64,000 bases of DNA, taken from positions 1,290,451 through 1,354,450 of the forward strand of contig NZ_JACVVX010000001.1 of NCBI RefSeq assembly GCF_014534685.1. Reading direction: 5' to 3'. Positions 27,220 through 36,737 of this stretch are shown here, in pieces (within the stretch, counting starts at the first letter, position 1; every line of letters begins with the position of its first letter). The notes under the pieces are model-generated. The model was not told where the DNA came from. It made no database searches and saw nothing but the letters and a program-made list of their open reading frames with translations. Both the position numbers and the translations under genes were made by a program. This DNA comes from Oryzicola mucosus. Its GTDB lineage: Bacteria; Pseudomonadota; Alphaproteobacteria; Rhizobiales; Rhizobiaceae.

Positions 27220-27399
27220 ATGTCTCTTGCATCCCATCTTGAAGAACTTCAGCGCAAACATGGCGATATGGAACGTCAACTCGACCAAGCCTTGAACCAT
27301 CCGTCGATTGACGATCTTGAAATCGCAACGTTGAAGCGTCGAAAGCTGGCACTCAAGGACGAGATTGAGAAGCTGCGGTCGCAACCGACCCGGCATTGA
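27220..27399 (+). CDS. YdcH-family (DUF465) small protein, second copy
   Basis: A 59-residue helical protein: LEELQRKHGDMERQLDQAL then LEIATLKRRKLALKDEIEKL, the DUF465 pattern with a Lys/Arg-rich second helix. The ATG at 27220 follows AAAGGGAG; the frame upstream is not conserved-looking. It ends shortly before two hairpins. The function is unknown. Confidence 0.8.
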   Translation: MSLASHLEELQRKHGDMERQLDQALNHPSIDDLEIATLKRRKLALKDEIEKLRSQPTRH

Positions 27400-27403
27400 T
27401 TTC

Positions 27404-27452
27404 AAGCCGCTTCGCGGCTTTAAAAGCCGGCGGCGGATCATTCCGCCGTCGG
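27404..27452 (+). terminator. Two tandem hairpins after the second YdcH-like gene
   Basis: AAGCCGC-TTC-GCGGCTT at 27404-27420 is followed by CCGGCGGCGGA-TCAT-TCCGCCGTCGG at 27427-27452 with TTTA after it. The first is a typical short terminator stem with a TTT end. Confidence 0.6.
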
Positions 27453-27516
27453 TTTATTTCGGGCAAGTCCAAGTTCTAAAAATGGCCAACAAGACGACGC
27501 TGCGACCATGCGCGTC

Positions 27517-27780
27517 TCACGCTTCCCAGAACTGATCCAGCCAGATATTGAGCTTTACAAAGCCGTCTGAACTGACGGCGTAGACCCGGCGGGTGCCTTC
27601 CGCGCGGGCGCTGACGAGACCGGCATCCAGAAGCACCTTAAGATGCTGGGAGACTGCCGGCCGCGATACCGGCAGTCCGGAAGCGAGTTCACCGACAGTC
27701 TTTGGCCCGCGCCTAAGCTCTTCCAGCAGATGCCGGCGGTTGGGGTCGGCAATGGCGACGAAAGAGTCATTCGCGTTCAT
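27517..27780 (-). CDS. ArsR-family transcriptional regulator
   Basis: An 87-residue winged-helix regulator: FVAIADPNRRHLLEEL, then LPVSRPAVSQHLKVLLDAGLVSAR as the recognition helix, and EGTRRVYAVS as the wing. No metal-binding cysteines are seen, so it resembles the non-metal ArsR group whose genes often precede SRPBCC/AHSA1 proteins, although none follows here. It begins 38 bases after the MFS gene stop on the same strand. Confidence 0.85.
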   Translation of the reverse strand: MNANDSFVAIADPNRRHLLEELRRGPKTVGELASGLPVSRPAVSQHLKVLLDAGLVSARAEGTRRVYAVSSDGFVKLNIWLDQFWEA

Positions 27781-27818
27781 TGCTTATTCTTGCAGCAAGG
27801 CGCGAGAAATCACAACCT

Positions 27819-29108
27819 TTACGACGAGGCAGGCTGCGGCGCTTCGTTTTCGGCATCGGCGTTTTCCGGGCTCGCTTCCGAACGGGGGTCGAGCCTGAGC
27901 GCTTCCGGCGTCACCGCCCGCTCGGACGGCAGCGTTTTGAACGCCTCACGGTCTCCGATGGGCACCGGCGCGCGGCGACGGATGCGCAGAAGCGTGTAGC
28001 CGGCCAGGCCGAAATGCGCGAGCGCCGTCGCCAGGAACAGGCCCTCCGGTCGCAGCCATCCCATCAGCCCTGCGGCGATGATCGGGCCGATCATGGTGCC
28101 GAAGCCGTAGAGCAGCAGAAGCCCGCCGGAAATCTTGACGAAATCCTCCGGTGAGGCGTGGTCGTTGGCATGCGCCACGGCGAGCGAATAGAGCGTGTAG
28201 GCGAAAGCGCCGTAGCAAGCCGTCATGGCGATGACGAAGCCGCTCGATCGCGGCGCAACGAGAAACAGCAGCACTGCGAAAATTGTCGACAAAAGCGCAC
28301 CGCCGGCCAGTACGAAGCGCCGGTCTGTGCGGTCGGAAATGCGGCCGATCGGCATCTGCAGCGCCGCCCCCGCCACCACCGTCAGGCTCATCATCAGCGC
28401 GATATGCGCCGTCGAGATGCCGATGCGGGCGCCATAGACCGCGCCCAACGTTCCCCAGGCGCCATTGGCGACGCCGATCAGCACGCAGGCGATGGAGGAG
28501 ACCGGCGAATTGGCATAAAGGCCCTTGATGTCGAGCTTGACGTCGCGCAGCGGGTTGGGGTGCGCGGCGCTCGAGACGGCCGTCGGGATCAGCGACAGGC
28601 AGAACAGGATGCCTGCGACCATGAACAGGGAATCGTTGCCGACGTCGCCTGCGGCGACCATCATCTGCCCCGCCATGATCGAGGCATAGGTGACCATCAT
28701 GTAGAGGCCGAAGACCGTGCCGCGGTTCTTGTTGGTGGCGCGCTCATTGAGCCAGCTCTCGATGATCATGAAGGCGCCGGCCATGGTGAAGCCGGTGAAG
28801 GCGCGCAGGACGATCCACACCTGTTCCTGGATGATCAACCCGGTCAACAGAGCGATGATCGCCCCGGACGCCGCGAAGGTCGAGAAGGCGCGGACGTGGC
28901 CGGCGCGGCGCACCAGACGTGGCGCAAAGACGCAGCCTGCGACGAAGCCGCCTGCCCAGGCCGTACCCATCAGACCCAGCGAAACGGTCGAAAACCCTTC
29001 GACCTGTCCTCGCAGCGGCAGAAGAAGCCCGTGCAAACCGGATGCGGCAAGCAGGAATGCCGTGCCGCGCAGCAGCGAAAGGATGGGGCGGTAGTCTGCA
29101 AACATCAT
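27819..29108 (-). CDS. MFS transporter (YcaD-like)
   Basis: A 429-residue inner-membrane protein with about twelve hydrophobic segments and the loop motifs GRISDRTDRRFVLAGG (between TM 8 and 9) and ESWLNERATNKNRGTVFGLY, which is characteristic of the YcaD branch. The substrate is unknown. The C-terminal 55 residues are hydrophilic and acidic. The two first codons are both ATG, so the start may be either. Confidence 0.82.
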   Translation of the reverse strand: MMFADYRPILSLLRGTAFLLAASGLHGLLLPLRGQVEGFSTVSLGLMGTAWAGGFVAGCVFAPRLVRRAGHVRAFSTFAASGAIIALLTGLIIQEQVWIVLRAFTGFTMAGAFMIIESWLNERATNKNRGTVFGLYMMVTYASIMAGQMMVAAGDVGNDSLFMVAGILFCLSLIPTAVSSAAHPNPLRDVKLDIKGLYANSPVSSIACVLIGVANGAWGTLGAVYGARIGISTAHIALMMSLTVVAGAALQMPIGRISDRTDRRFVLAGGALLSTIFAVLLFLVAPRSSGFVIAMTACYGAFAYTLYSLAVAHANDHASPEDFVKISGGLLLLYGFGTMIGPIIAAGLMGWLRPEGLFLATALAHFGLAGYTLLRIRRRAPVPIGDREAFKTLPSERAVTPEALRLDPRSEASPENADAENEAPQPASS

Positions 29109-29264
29109 GTCATTCCGGGTTTTTGGCCGAGTTTTGGCCGAGTTCTGGTCGAACTTCCTGCTGGCGAAGCTCCAGCGCAGTGATTCGTCTCGGCGGCGGC
29201 GGTGCTGATTCCATCCCGCTTTAGACAGCGATGCTGGCGATGATGCGACAGCGGCGCGTTTTTA

Positions 29265-29459
29265 TCATCTCGGTTTGAACAGCGATTCGGCCACGGATTT
29301 GCTGCTCGTCTTGGACGCTATTTCCGCCTCAAGGCGACCGGCCTCAGCTTTCAGAATCGCGATGCGCTCCTGGAGGTCGGCGACCGAAAGCAAAGAAAGA
29401 TCCTGTCCGATTTCGTGCTGGCGGTTGGTCCTGCGGGGTTCTTCGTCGAAAACAGCCAT
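29265..29459 (-). CDS. DUF1192 small protein
   Basis: A 64-residue protein of the alphaproteobacterial DUF1192 family: MAVFDEEPRR, then LSVADLQERIAILKAEAGRLEAEIASK, a coiled coil. GAGG lies seven bases before the ATG at 29459. The function is unknown. It is divergent from the quinone oxidoreductase with a 110-base shared promoter region, an arrangement I recall as common in this group. Confidence 0.83.
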   Translation of the reverse strand: MAVFDEEPRRTNRQHEIGQDLSLLSVADLQERIAILKAEAGRLEAEIASKTSSKSVAESLFKPR

Positions 29460-29569
29460 TCCGGGTCCTCGCTTCCTGTTGTTTGCCTCCGCCGACGAAC
29501 AGAATACATAGAGCATGGACAGCGATGCAAACCCCTGCAAGCGCTTGCAAGACAGAAAAGCAGGTTCCC

Positions 29570-30580
29570 ATGGCGATTGACAGCAGCATTCCCGCAAAGA
29601 TGACGGCGGTGGCGATCTCATCTCCCGGCGGCCCCCGCGTGCTGAAGGCCGAGCGGCGCGACGTGCCCCAGCCCGGGCAAAACGAGGTGCTGGTCCGGGT
29701 GCGGGCGGCGGGCGTCAACCGGCCCGACGTGCAGCAGCGCAAGGGCGCCTATCCGCCGCCGCCCGGCGCCTCCGATCTGCCGGGTCTGGAAGTCTCGGGC
29801 GAGGTGGTCGCGGTTGGTGAGGGGGCGGTCCGCTGGCGGCCGGGCGATGCGGTCTGCGCTCTGACCAATGGCGGCGGCTATGCCGAATATGTCGCCGTGC
29901 ATGAGAGCAATGCGCTGCCCATCCCGCATGGCTTCACCTTCACCGAAGCTGCCGCCATCCCCGAAACCTTCTTCACCGTGTGGCACAATGTGTTCCAGCG
30001 CGGCGGCCTGAAGGCAGGCGAGGTGCTGCTGCTGCATGGTGGCTCGTCCGGTATCGGTACCACGGCGATCCAGCTTGCATCGGCGCTCGGTGCCACCGTC
30101 ATCGCCACGGCGGGTTCGGGCGAGAAGTGCGAGGCCTGCGTCAAGCTTGGGGCTGCGCGCGCGATCAACTACAAGACCGAGGATTTCGTCACTGCGGTGA
30201 AAGAGATGACGGACGGGCAGGGCGCCAATGTCATCCTCGACATGGTCGGCGGCGATTATGTCGCCCGCAACTATCATGTCGCAGCGGTCGAGGGCCGCAT
30301 CGTCCAGATCGCCACCCAGGCGGGTGCTGTGGCGAGCGCGGATTTCTCCCGGCTGATGATGAAGCGGCTGACGCACACCGGCTCGACGCTGCGTCCGCGC
30401 ACCATCGAATTCAAAGGCCAGATCGCCGCCGCACTCGAAGCGCAGGTCTGGCCGCTTCTCGCCAGCCGCAGGGTGGCCCCGGTGATGGACATGATCTTCC
30501 CGCTCGCTGACGCCTGGCGCGCGCATGAGCGCATGGAGGAAGGCGACCATATCGGCAAGATCGTGCTGGATGTGGGGTGA
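29570..30580 (+). CDS. NAD(P)H-quinone oxidoreductase, zinc-free MDR family
   Basis: A 336-residue medium-chain dehydrogenase/reductase of the PIG3/QOR type, which reduces quinones or enals with NADPH. It has AAGVNRPDVQQRKGAYPPPPG at 43-63, PGLEVSGEVVAVGEGA, the NADPH-binding LLHGGSSGIGTTAIQLA, and DHIGKIVLDVG at the C-terminus. The structural-zinc cysteines of true alcohol dehydrogenases are absent. The start at 29570 is taken from the conserved N-terminus; the ribosome site is weak. Confidence 0.88.
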   Translation: MAIDSSIPAKMTAVAISSPGGPRVLKAERRDVPQPGQNEVLVRVRAAGVNRPDVQQRKGAYPPPPGASDLPGLEVSGEVVAVGEGAVRWRPGDAVCALTNGGGYAEYVAVHESNALPIPHGFTFTEAAAIPETFFTVWHNVFQRGGLKAGEVLLLHGGSSGIGTTAIQLASALGATVIATAGSGEKCEACVKLGAARAINYKTEDFVTAVKEMTDGQGANVILDMVGGDYVARNYHVAAVEGRIVQIATQAGAVASADFSRLMMKRLTHTGSTLRPRTIEFKGQIAAALEAQVWPLLASRRVAPVMDMIFPLADAWRAHERMEEGDHIGKIVLDVG

Positions 30581-30586
30581 GCCTCG

Positions 30587-30750
30587 CCCCCCTCACCCGG
30601 CCTCCGCTCCGCTCGGCTACCAAGCGGGGTCGAGCCGCTGGTCTCGACCCGTCCTTCGGACCCCCGCTGGGGAGAGGAGGGTCAGCAACGCCGCGCCAGT
30701 CTCTTCTCCCCAGCGGGGAGAAGGTGGCCCGAAGGGCCGGATGAGGGGGC
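30587..30750. repeat. R1-type palindromic repeat between QOR and tkt
   Basis: CCCCCTCACCCGGCC at 30587-30601 and GGCCGGATGAGGGGG at 30735-30749 are inverted. Inner parts CCCCGCTGGGGAGAGGAGGG and TCTTCTCCCCAGCGGGGAGAA pair with each other. The pattern matches the copy in the cofC-cofE frame. Confidence 0.7.
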
Positions 30751-30778
30751 AATTTGCACTGGCTCTCGTGGATAGAAC

Positions 30779-30812
30779 AAAAAAAGCCGCTCCGTTGCCG
30801 GAGCGGCTTTTT
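30779..30812 (-). terminator. Intrinsic terminator of tkt
   Basis: AAAAAGCCGCTCCG-TTGC-CGGAGCGGCTTTTT, a perfect 14-base stem including the A/T tracts, 17 bases past the tkt stop. It is symmetrical and can act on both strands. Confidence 0.85.
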
Positions 30813-30829
30813 CATGATGTCACGTCGGC

Positions 30830-32818
30830 TCAGCCGTGCAGGCGGGCTTCGACGGCCTTGGCGGTGTCCTCGGCGGTAATGCCGAAATGCTTGTACAGAT
30901 CGGCGATTTCGCCGGAAGCGCCGAAGCCGTGCATGCCGATGAAGACGCCGTCGGTGCCGATGAACGCATCCCAGCCCTGGCGGATGCCGGCCTCGATGGC
31001 GACCTTGACCTTGGCATCGCCGATGATTGCCGAGCGATAGGCTTCGTCCTGCTTTTCGAACAGTTCGAAGGCAGGCACGGAGACCACGCGGGTCGGGTGG
31101 CCGTGGCCCTGCAGCAAGGTGCGGGCGGCAAGCGCGATTTCGACTTCCGAGCCGGTGGCGAAGATCGTCACCACGGCGTCGCCATCGGCGGTTGCCAGCT
31201 CATAGGCGCCGTAGCCGCAGAGGTTTTCCTCGACGAATTCCGTGCGCACAGCCGGCAGGTTCTGGCGGGTCAGCGCCAGGGTCGCCGGCGCGGTGGTCGA
31301 TTCCAGCGCAAGCTGCCAGCATTCGGCGGCTTCCGTGGCGTCGGCCGGGCGGAAGACGATATGGTTGGGGATGGCACGCAGGGCGGCGAGATGCTCGACC
31401 GGCTGGTGGGTCGGGCCGTCTTCGCCCAGACCGATGGAATCATGGGTCATGACGAAAATCGAGCGGATGCCCATCAGCGAGGCCAGCCGCATGGCCGGGC
31501 GCGCATAGTCGGAGAAGCACAGGAAGGTGCCGGAATAGGGGATGACGCCGCCATGCAGCGCCAGGCCGTTCATCGCGGCCGCCATGCCGAGTTCGCGGAT
31601 GCCGTAATGGACATAACGCTGGCCGTAGTCGTCCGGCGTGATCGACTTGGTCTGGCTGGTCTTGGTGTTGTTGGAGCCGGTCAGATCGGCCGAACCGCCA
31701 ATGGTCTCGGGCACCACGCCGTTGATGACCTCAAGCGCCATTTCCGAAGACTTCCGGGTGGCCACTTTCGGCTTGTCGGTAGCGAGCTTCTTCTTGTAGT
31801 CGGCAATCGCATCGTCGAAGCCGGCCGGCAGATCGCCGCGCATGCGGCGCTCGAACTCGGCCCGGGTGTCGGCCGATGCGGCGGCGAGGCGCTTTTCCCA
31901 ATCCTTGCGCTGCTTGGCCGAGTTCAGGCCGGCCAGGCGCCAGGCGTCCAAAATGTCGGACGGGATTTCGAAGGGCGGATAATCCCAGCCCAGTTCCTTG
32001 CGCGCACCGGCAATCTCTTCCTTGCCGAGCGGCGAACCGTGAACCTTGTTGGTGCCGGCCTTGGTCGGGGCGCCGAAGCCGATGGTCGTCTTGGCGGCGA
32101 TCAGCATCGGCTTGTCCGAACGCTTGGCGGCCTCCAGCGCCTGGGCAATGGCCTCGGGGTCATGGCCGTCGATGGCGATGGTGTTCCAGCCCGACGCCGC
32201 AAAGCGGGCGAGCTGATCGGTGGAATCGGCCAGCGACACCGCGCCGTCGATGGAGATGTTGTTGTGGTCCCAGATCACCGTCAGCTTGTTGAGCTTGAGG
32301 TGGCCGGCCAGGGTCAGCGCTTCCTGGCTGATGCCTTCCATCAGGCAGCCGTCGCCTGCCAGAACGTAGGTGTGATGGTCGACCAGGTCGTCGCCGAAGG
32401 TGGCGTTCATGATGCGCTCGCCGAGCGCGAAGCCGACCGAATTGCCGAGGCCCTGGCCGAGCGGGCCGGTGGTCGTCTCGATACCGGTGGCGTGACCGTA
32501 TTCGGGGTGACCGGCAGTCTTGGAGCCGAGCTGGCGGAAATGCTTGATCTCGTCGATCGTCATATCCTCATAGCCGGTCAGGTAGAGGAGCGAATAGAGC
32601 AGCATCGAGCCATGGCCGGCCGACAGGATGAAGCGGTCGCGGTCTGGCCAGTGCGGGTTGGCCGGGTCGAATTTCAGGAATTTGGTGAACAGGACGGTTG
32701 CAACGTCGGCTGCGCCCATCGGCAGGCCGGGATGGCCGGAATTGGCCTTTTCGACCGCATCCATGGACAGAAAGCGGATCGCATTCGCCATGCGGTCGTG
32801 TTTTTCGCGCGAGGCCAT
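30830..32818 (-). CDS. tkt: Transketolase
   Basis: A thiamine-diphosphate enzyme linking the pentose phosphate pathway with glycolysis. The 662-residue protein begins [31 protein letters not shown], typical of the family, with the ThDP/metal motif [15 protein letters not shown] ... [17 protein letters not shown], and the pyrimidine-domain [20 protein letters not shown]. The ATG at 32818 is fixed by AGGAGG four bases upstream; the longer open frame is not used. It is divergent from DUF4164-zapA, as in other Rhizobiales. Confidence 0.96.
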   Translation of the reverse strand: MASREKHDRMANAIRFLSMDAVEKANSGHPGLPMGAADVATVLFTKFLKFDPANPHWPDRDRFILSAGHGSMLLYSLLYLTGYEDMTIDEIKHFRQLGSKTAGHPEYGHATGIETTTGPLGQGLGNSVGFALGERIMNATFGDDLVDHHTYVLAGDGCLMEGISQEALTLAGHLKLNKLTVIWDHNNISIDGAVSLADSTDQLARFAASGWNTIAIDGHDPEAIAQALEAAKRSDKPMLIAAKTTIGFGAPTKAGTNKVHGSPLGKEEIAGARKELGWDYPPFEIPSDILDAWRLAGLNSAKQRKDWEKRLAAASADTRAEFERRMRGDLPAGFDDAIADYKKKLATDKPKVATRKSSEMALEVINGVVPETIGGSADLTGSNNTKTSQTKSITPDDYGQRYVHYGIRELGMAAAMNGLALHGGVIPYSGTFLCFSDYARPAMRLASLMGIRSIFVMTHDSIGLGEDGPTHQPVEHLAALRAIPNHIVFRPADATEAAECWQLALESTTAPATLALTRQNLPAVRTEFVEENLCGYGAYELATADGDAVVTIFATGSEVEIALAARTLLQGHGHPTRVVSVPAFELFEKQDEAYRSAIIGDAKVKVAIEAGIRQGWDAFIGTDGVFIGMHGFGASGEIADLYKHFGITAEDTAKAVEARLHG

Positions 32819-33151
32819 AATTCCTCCTGGGTCAGATTGGCTGGGCTCGACGGCCCGGAAACGTGCGCGACACATAGCAGGAGCAGGCTTTGAGTCAATA
32901 AACCCGGACATCGCGCGCAAACAATCCGCGCGTCTTTTTGCAGGGCCGCGCCTGTTGGGCGAAGAGCTTTCCGATGGCATCGGAGCCGGCAAATTTCGTG
33001 TCGGAAGCCTTTCTTGCCTGGCTGGCAATGCGAATGCAGGGGATAGAGACGGGGATTTATTGACGCAGGCTTCACCCGGTGCCTAATCTTCCGCAGATAA
33101 CGCGTTCTGAACACGCGCGATTCGGTGATGGGCGGGGGTAGCACGGATACC
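32819..33151. other. Divergent spacer between tkt and DUF4164
   Basis: No gene, repeat or convincing promoter is recognised in these 333 bases. A GTG at 33125 and an ATG at 33128 extend the DUF4164 frame but lack a ribosome site. Confidence 0.4.
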
Positions 33152-33424
33152 ATGACCGGCGAGGCCACACTCAAGGAAGTCATAGGCAGGCTCGGAAGGG
33201 CCATGGAAGTGTTGGAAGACGCGGTTGGCGCGCGCTTCGAGCACGAGCAGGACTATGCCGAGGCGGAAGCGGAGGTTCAGCGCATGAACGCCGACCGCGC
33301 CCGTCTTGCCCAGGAACTCGACAATTCCGAAGCCCGCGCCGAGCGGCTCGAGGAAGCCAACAAGGAAGTATCGCGCAGGCTGGTGACCGCTATGGAGACC
33401 ATCCGCGCGGTGCTGGACAGGTAG
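33152..33424 (+). CDS. DUF4164 coiled-coil protein
   Basis: A 90-residue protein that is almost entirely coiled coil (LKEVIGRLGRAMEVLEDAV, then EHEQDYAEAEAEVQRM and RLEEANKEVSRRL). It is encoded six bases upstream of zapA, as in many Rhizobiales. The function is unknown, but the constant pairing with zapA suggests a link to Z-ring assembly. The start at 33152 has GGGGGTAG eleven bases upstream; starts at 33125 and 33128 are possible. Confidence 0.75.
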   Translation: MTGEATLKEVIGRLGRAMEVLEDAVGARFEHEQDYAEAEAEVQRMNADRARLAQELDNSEARAERLEEANKEVSRRLVTAMETIRAVLDR

Positions 33425-33430
33425 GGCCAG

Positions 33431-33793
33431 ATGGCACAGGTCACGGTCACCATCGACGACAAGCAGTATCGGATGGCTTGCGACGAAGGCCAGGAAGAAC
33501 ACCTGATCGACCTCGCCGCGCGCTTTGACCGCTATGTGCTGCATCTCAAGGATTCGTTCGGCGAGATCGGCGACCAGCGGCTCACCGTCATGGCCGGCAT
33601 AATGGTGATGGACGAACTGGCCGAACTGCAGAAGCGCATCAAGGGCATGGAAACCGAAGTGCAGACGCTGCGCAAGACGCGCGACGAAGCGCTGATCAAA
33701 GCCGACAAGAACGATTCCGCCCTGACCGGCGCGCTCGGCGCACTCGCCGACCGCATGGAAGGCCTCGCCGATCGTCTCGCCAGAAAGGCGTGA
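33431..33793 (+). CDS. zapA: Cell division protein ZapA
   Basis: ZapA crosslinks FtsZ protofilaments at the division site. The 120-residue protein starts AQVTVTIDDKQYRMACDEGQEEHLIDLAARFDRYV, the ZapA globular domain, followed by a long C-terminal coiled coil (MDELAELQKRIKGMETEVQTLRK). It lies six bases after DUF4164. In many proteobacteria ssrS (6S RNA) follows zapA; none is recognised here. Confidence 0.92.
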   Translation: MAQVTVTIDDKQYRMACDEGQEEHLIDLAARFDRYVLHLKDSFGEIGDQRLTVMAGIMVMDELAELQKRIKGMETEVQTLRKTRDEALIKADKNDSALTGALGALADRMEGLADRLARKA

Positions 33794-33855
33794 GGGACTC
33801 CTACCTGGCTCAATAAAGAAGCGCTCCGTTCTGTTTCCGTAGTTGTATCTTGTCG

Positions 33856-34072
33856 GTCACGGAATGGATTCCCGGGTCGCGCTCGGCTTCGCCTCGCTTG
33901 CCCGTGAATGACGAAGGGTGGAGGTGTTTTCACCAAACTCCCAGGTTCGCGCCAAACTCCCAGGTTCGCGCCAAACTCCCGCGTTTGCGAGCAGTATCCA
34001 CCCCCGTCCCTTCGTCATTCACGGGTGGAGCCGAGCGGAGCGAGGCGGAAACCCGAGAATCCATTCCGTGAC
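33856..34072. repeat. R3 long inverted repeat with GAATGGATTC-type arms
   Basis: Arms at 33856-33918 and 34008-34072 are largely complementary: GTCACGGAATGGATTC versus GAATCCATTCCGTGAC at the outside, and CGTGAATGACGAAGGG versus CCCTTCGTCATTCACG at the inside. The 89-base centre contains three tandem 19-base units. The rest of the 467-base spacer between zapA and fba shows only the fba terminator. Confidence 0.75.
33933..33989. repeat. Three tandem 19-base repeats
   Basis: The unit CCAAACTCCCAGGTTCGCG occurs twice exactly and a third time with changes in the second half (33971-33989). It forms the loop of the R3 inverted repeat. Confidence 0.85.
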
Positions 34073-34214
34073 GTACACGTCAGATCCGACAGTCCAAAAT
34101 CACAGCCCAGCGTTGCGACGAAGAGACACGCTGCCCCAGGCTCCCGCATAGGGAGAAGGAGAGGGCGCATCCACCTCCACATCGACGGCCGTCGACTCGG
34201 CTCCCAAAACGCAA

Positions 34215-34240
34215 GAAGCCCCGGATCGCTCCGGGGCTTC
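34215..34240 (-). terminator. Hairpin terminator of fba
   Basis: GAAGCCCCGGA-TCGC-TCCGGGGCTTC, an 11-base perfect stem just beyond the fba stop. On the minus strand a short TTGCGTTTTGG follows. Confidence 0.7.
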
Positions 34241-34260
34241 TGCCAAACGATGCGCGGCGA

Positions 34261-35286
34261 TCAGGCCGCGGTTTCGAACTCGGACTTCCAGGTGCCGAGG
34301 GCAGCGAGGCCGTTCATACGGGCGCGGTGGGCGAAGGCGGCCTGGGCGGCGGCGACGTTCTCACCCTTGCCCGACCAGGCCTTCTGCGGGGCTGCCTGCA
34401 GCGCGCGGCCATAGGAGAAGGTCAGCTTCCACGGATGCGGGCCGATGGCGTTGATCGCGTTGAGGTTGGCGGTCGCTTCCTCGTCAGACTGGCCGCCCGA
34501 CAGGAAGGCGATGCCGGGAACCGCGGTCGGCACCGTCTGGCGGAACACGCGGATGGTCTTTTCGGCGACTTCCTCGGGGCTGTTCTTGGTGCCCGACTTC
34601 TTGCCTGCGATGACCATGTTGGGCTTGAGGATCGAGCCTTCGAGGTTGACGCGGGCTTCATAGAGGGCGTCGTAGAGCTTGATCAGCGTCGCCTTGGTGA
34701 CCTCGAAGCAGGTATCGATGTCGTGCGAACCGTCCATCAGCACTTCCGGCTCGACGATCGGCACGATGCCGGCTTCCTGGCAGAGCGCGGCATAGCGGGC
34801 CAGCGCATGGGTGTTGGCGTTGATCGCGGCTGCCGAAGGCACGTTGGAGGCGGTGTCGATGTCGATCACCGCGCGCCATTTGGCGAAGCGGGCGCCGAGC
34901 TTGTAGTATTCGGCGAGGCGTTCGCGCAGGCCGTCGAGGCCTTCGGTGATGGTGTCGCCGGGATAGTTGACCAGCGGCTTGGCGCCGGCGTCGACCTTGA
35001 TGCCCGGAATGGCGCCGGCTGCGCGGATCAGTTCGACCAGCGGGGTGCCGTCGACTGCCTTCTGGCGGATGGTTTCGTCATAGAGGATGACGCCGGAGAT
35101 GTGGTTCCGCATCGCATCCGCTGAGCGGAACAGAAGTTCGCGATAGTCGCGCCGGCTGTCCGCCGTCGACTCGACGCCGATGACGTCGAAACGCTTCTTG
35201 ATCGTGCCGGAACTTTCGTCCGCTGCCAGAATGCCCTTACCGTCCGCCACCATGGCGGCGGCGATGTCCTCAAGACGTTCGCTCAT
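34261..35286 (-). CDS. fba: Class I fructose-bisphosphate aldolase
   Basis: This enzyme cleaves fructose-1,6-bisphosphate through a Schiff base. The 341-residue protein is class I: KGILAADESSGTIKKRF at 17-33, GVILYDETIRQ, and the Schiff-base Lys221 in LEGSILKPNM, with SGGQSDEEAT later. There are no class II zinc ligands. The ATG at 35286 is preceded by AGGAGAG. It lies 167 bases downstream of pgk on the same strand. Confidence 0.95.
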   Translation of the reverse strand: MSERLEDIAAAMVADGKGILAADESSGTIKKRFDVIGVESTADSRRDYRELLFRSADAMRNHISGVILYDETIRQKAVDGTPLVELIRAAGAIPGIKVDAGAKPLVNYPGDTITEGLDGLRERLAEYYKLGARFAKWRAVIDIDTASNVPSAAAINANTHALARYAALCQEAGIVPIVEPEVLMDGSHDIDTCFEVTKATLIKLYDALYEARVNLEGSILKPNMVIAGKKSGTKNSPEEVAEKTIRVFRQTVPTAVPGIAFLSGGQSDEEATANLNAINAIGPHPWKLTFSYGRALQAAPQKAWSGKGENVAAAQAAFAHRARMNGLAALGTWKSEFETAA

Positions 35287-35415
35287 CCACACTCTCTCCT
35301 TGACTGCAAAGCTGTGAAACGGGCCATACCAGAAGAGATTTGGCAACGGAATGACAGATTAGGCGAACTAACCGATTGAAAAAAATACAATCGATTAAAA
35401 GCGTTAGGATCGTTA

Positions 35416-35437
35416 ACGGGCGGATTGCTCCGCCCGT
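35416..35437 (-). terminator. Hairpin between pgk and fba
   Basis: ACGGGCGGA-TTGC-TCCGCCCGT, a perfect nine-base stem after the pgk stop. The T run is poor, so it may act in mRNA processing rather than termination. Confidence 0.45.
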
Positions 35438-35453
35438 CAAGGGTTAAAACACG

Positions 35454-36650
35454 TCAGGCCTTCAGGACTTCGACGCCGGGCAGATCCTTGCCTTCCATCC
35501 ATTCGAGGAAGGCGCCGCCGGCGGTCGAAACATAGGTGAAGTCGTCAGCCACGCCGGCATGGTTGAGGGCTGCCACGGTATCGCCGCCGCCGGCCACCGA
35601 AACAAGCTTGCCGGCCTTGGTGCGCGCCGCCGCATGCTTGGCGGTCGAGACGGTTGCCGCGTCGAACGGTGCCAGCTCGAACGCGCCGAGCGGACCGTTC
35701 CAGACCAGGGTCGCGGCGCGGTCGATCCAGTCGTTGATGGCGGCGACCGTCTTGGGGCCGACATCGAGGATCATGCCGTCTTCGGGGACCGCCTCTATGG
35801 CAACGGTCTGGTTGTCGGCATTCGCCTTGAACTCCTTTGCCACCACGCCATCCACCGGCAGGACGATGGCGCAGCCGGCATCGGCGGCCTCGATCATGAT
35901 CTGGCGCGCGGTCTGGGCCAGGTCGTGCTCGCACAGCGACTTGCCGACCTTGGTGCCGCGCGCGGCCAGGAAGGTGTTGGCCATGCCGCCGCCGATGACC
36001 AGCGCATCGACTTTGCGCACGAGGTTCATCAAAAGGTCGAGCTTGCTCGAGATCTTCGCACCGCCGACGATGGCGACGACCGGTTTCGCCGGATTGCCGA
36101 GACCCTTTTCCAGCGCCTCGAGCTCGGCCTGCATGGTGCGTCCGGCAAAGGCGGGCAGGACCTGCGCCAGGCCTTCCGTCGAGGTGTGGGCGCGGTGGGC
36201 GGCCGAAAACGCGTCATTGACGTAGAGGTCGCCATTGGCCGCGAGTTCCCTGGTGAACGCCGGGTCGTTCTTTTCCTCGGCCTTGTGAAAGCGGGTGTTT
36301 TCCAGAAGCACGATGTCGCCGTCCTTCATCGCGGCGATGGCGGCAGAAGCCTTTTCGCCGATGCAGTCGGCGGCGAAACCCACCGGGCGGCCGATCACCT
36401 CGGACGTCGCCTTGGCGATGGGCTCGAGCGACAGTTTCGGATCGGGTCCATCCTTGGGGCGGCCGAAATGCGCAAGCAGGATGACCTTGGCGCCCTTGTC
36501 GGACAGCTCGGTGATGGTGGGCGCAACGCGCTCGATGCGGGTGGCGTCGCTCACCTTGCCGTCGGCGACGGGAACGTTGAGATCGACACGGACGAGAACC
36601 CGCTTGCCCTGAACCGATCCGATCGTGTCGAGCGTCTTGAAACCTGCCAT
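35454..36650 (-). CDS. pgk: Phosphoglycerate kinase
   Basis: Pgk transfers phosphate between 1,3-bisphosphoglycerate and ADP. The 398-residue protein has [12 protein letters not shown] at 17-28, [45 protein letters not shown], and the C-terminal nucleotide loop [13 protein letters not shown]. It is followed by fba. gap, its usual neighbour, is found 12 kb away on the other strand. Confidence 0.96.
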   Translation of the reverse strand: MAGFKTLDTIGSVQGKRVLVRVDLNVPVADGKVSDATRIERVAPTITELSDKGAKVILLAHFGRPKDGPDPKLSLEPIAKATSEVIGRPVGFAADCIGEKASAAIAAMKDGDIVLLENTRFHKAEEKNDPAFTRELAANGDLYVNDAFSAAHRAHTSTEGLAQVLPAFAGRTMQAELEALEKGLGNPAKPVVAIVGGAKISSKLDLLMNLVRKVDALVIGGGMANTFLAARGTKVGKSLCEHDLAQTARQIMIEAADAGCAIVLPVDGVVAKEFKANADNQTVAIEAVPEDGMILDVGPKTVAAINDWIDRAATLVWNGPLGAFELAPFDAATVSTAKHAAARTKAGKLVSVAGGGDTVAALNHAGVADDFTYVSTAGGAFLEWMEGKDLPGVEVLKA

Positions 36651-36737
36651 GAAACCCTCTCCTTTGGAAGTCGCGGGACCATATCGCGAAGCGTGGAGGA
36701 TGCAAGCGCATTGGCGGGCAGCGATGTCCGCCTTGGC

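Noticed and set aside
33933..33989. Possible CRISPR array
   Set aside because: The 19-base units are directly adjacent with no spacers and no cas genes are near.
33794..34214. 6S RNA (ssrS) downstream of zapA
   Set aside because: No closed stem with a central bubble of the expected size is seen; the spacer is filled by the R3 inverted repeat.
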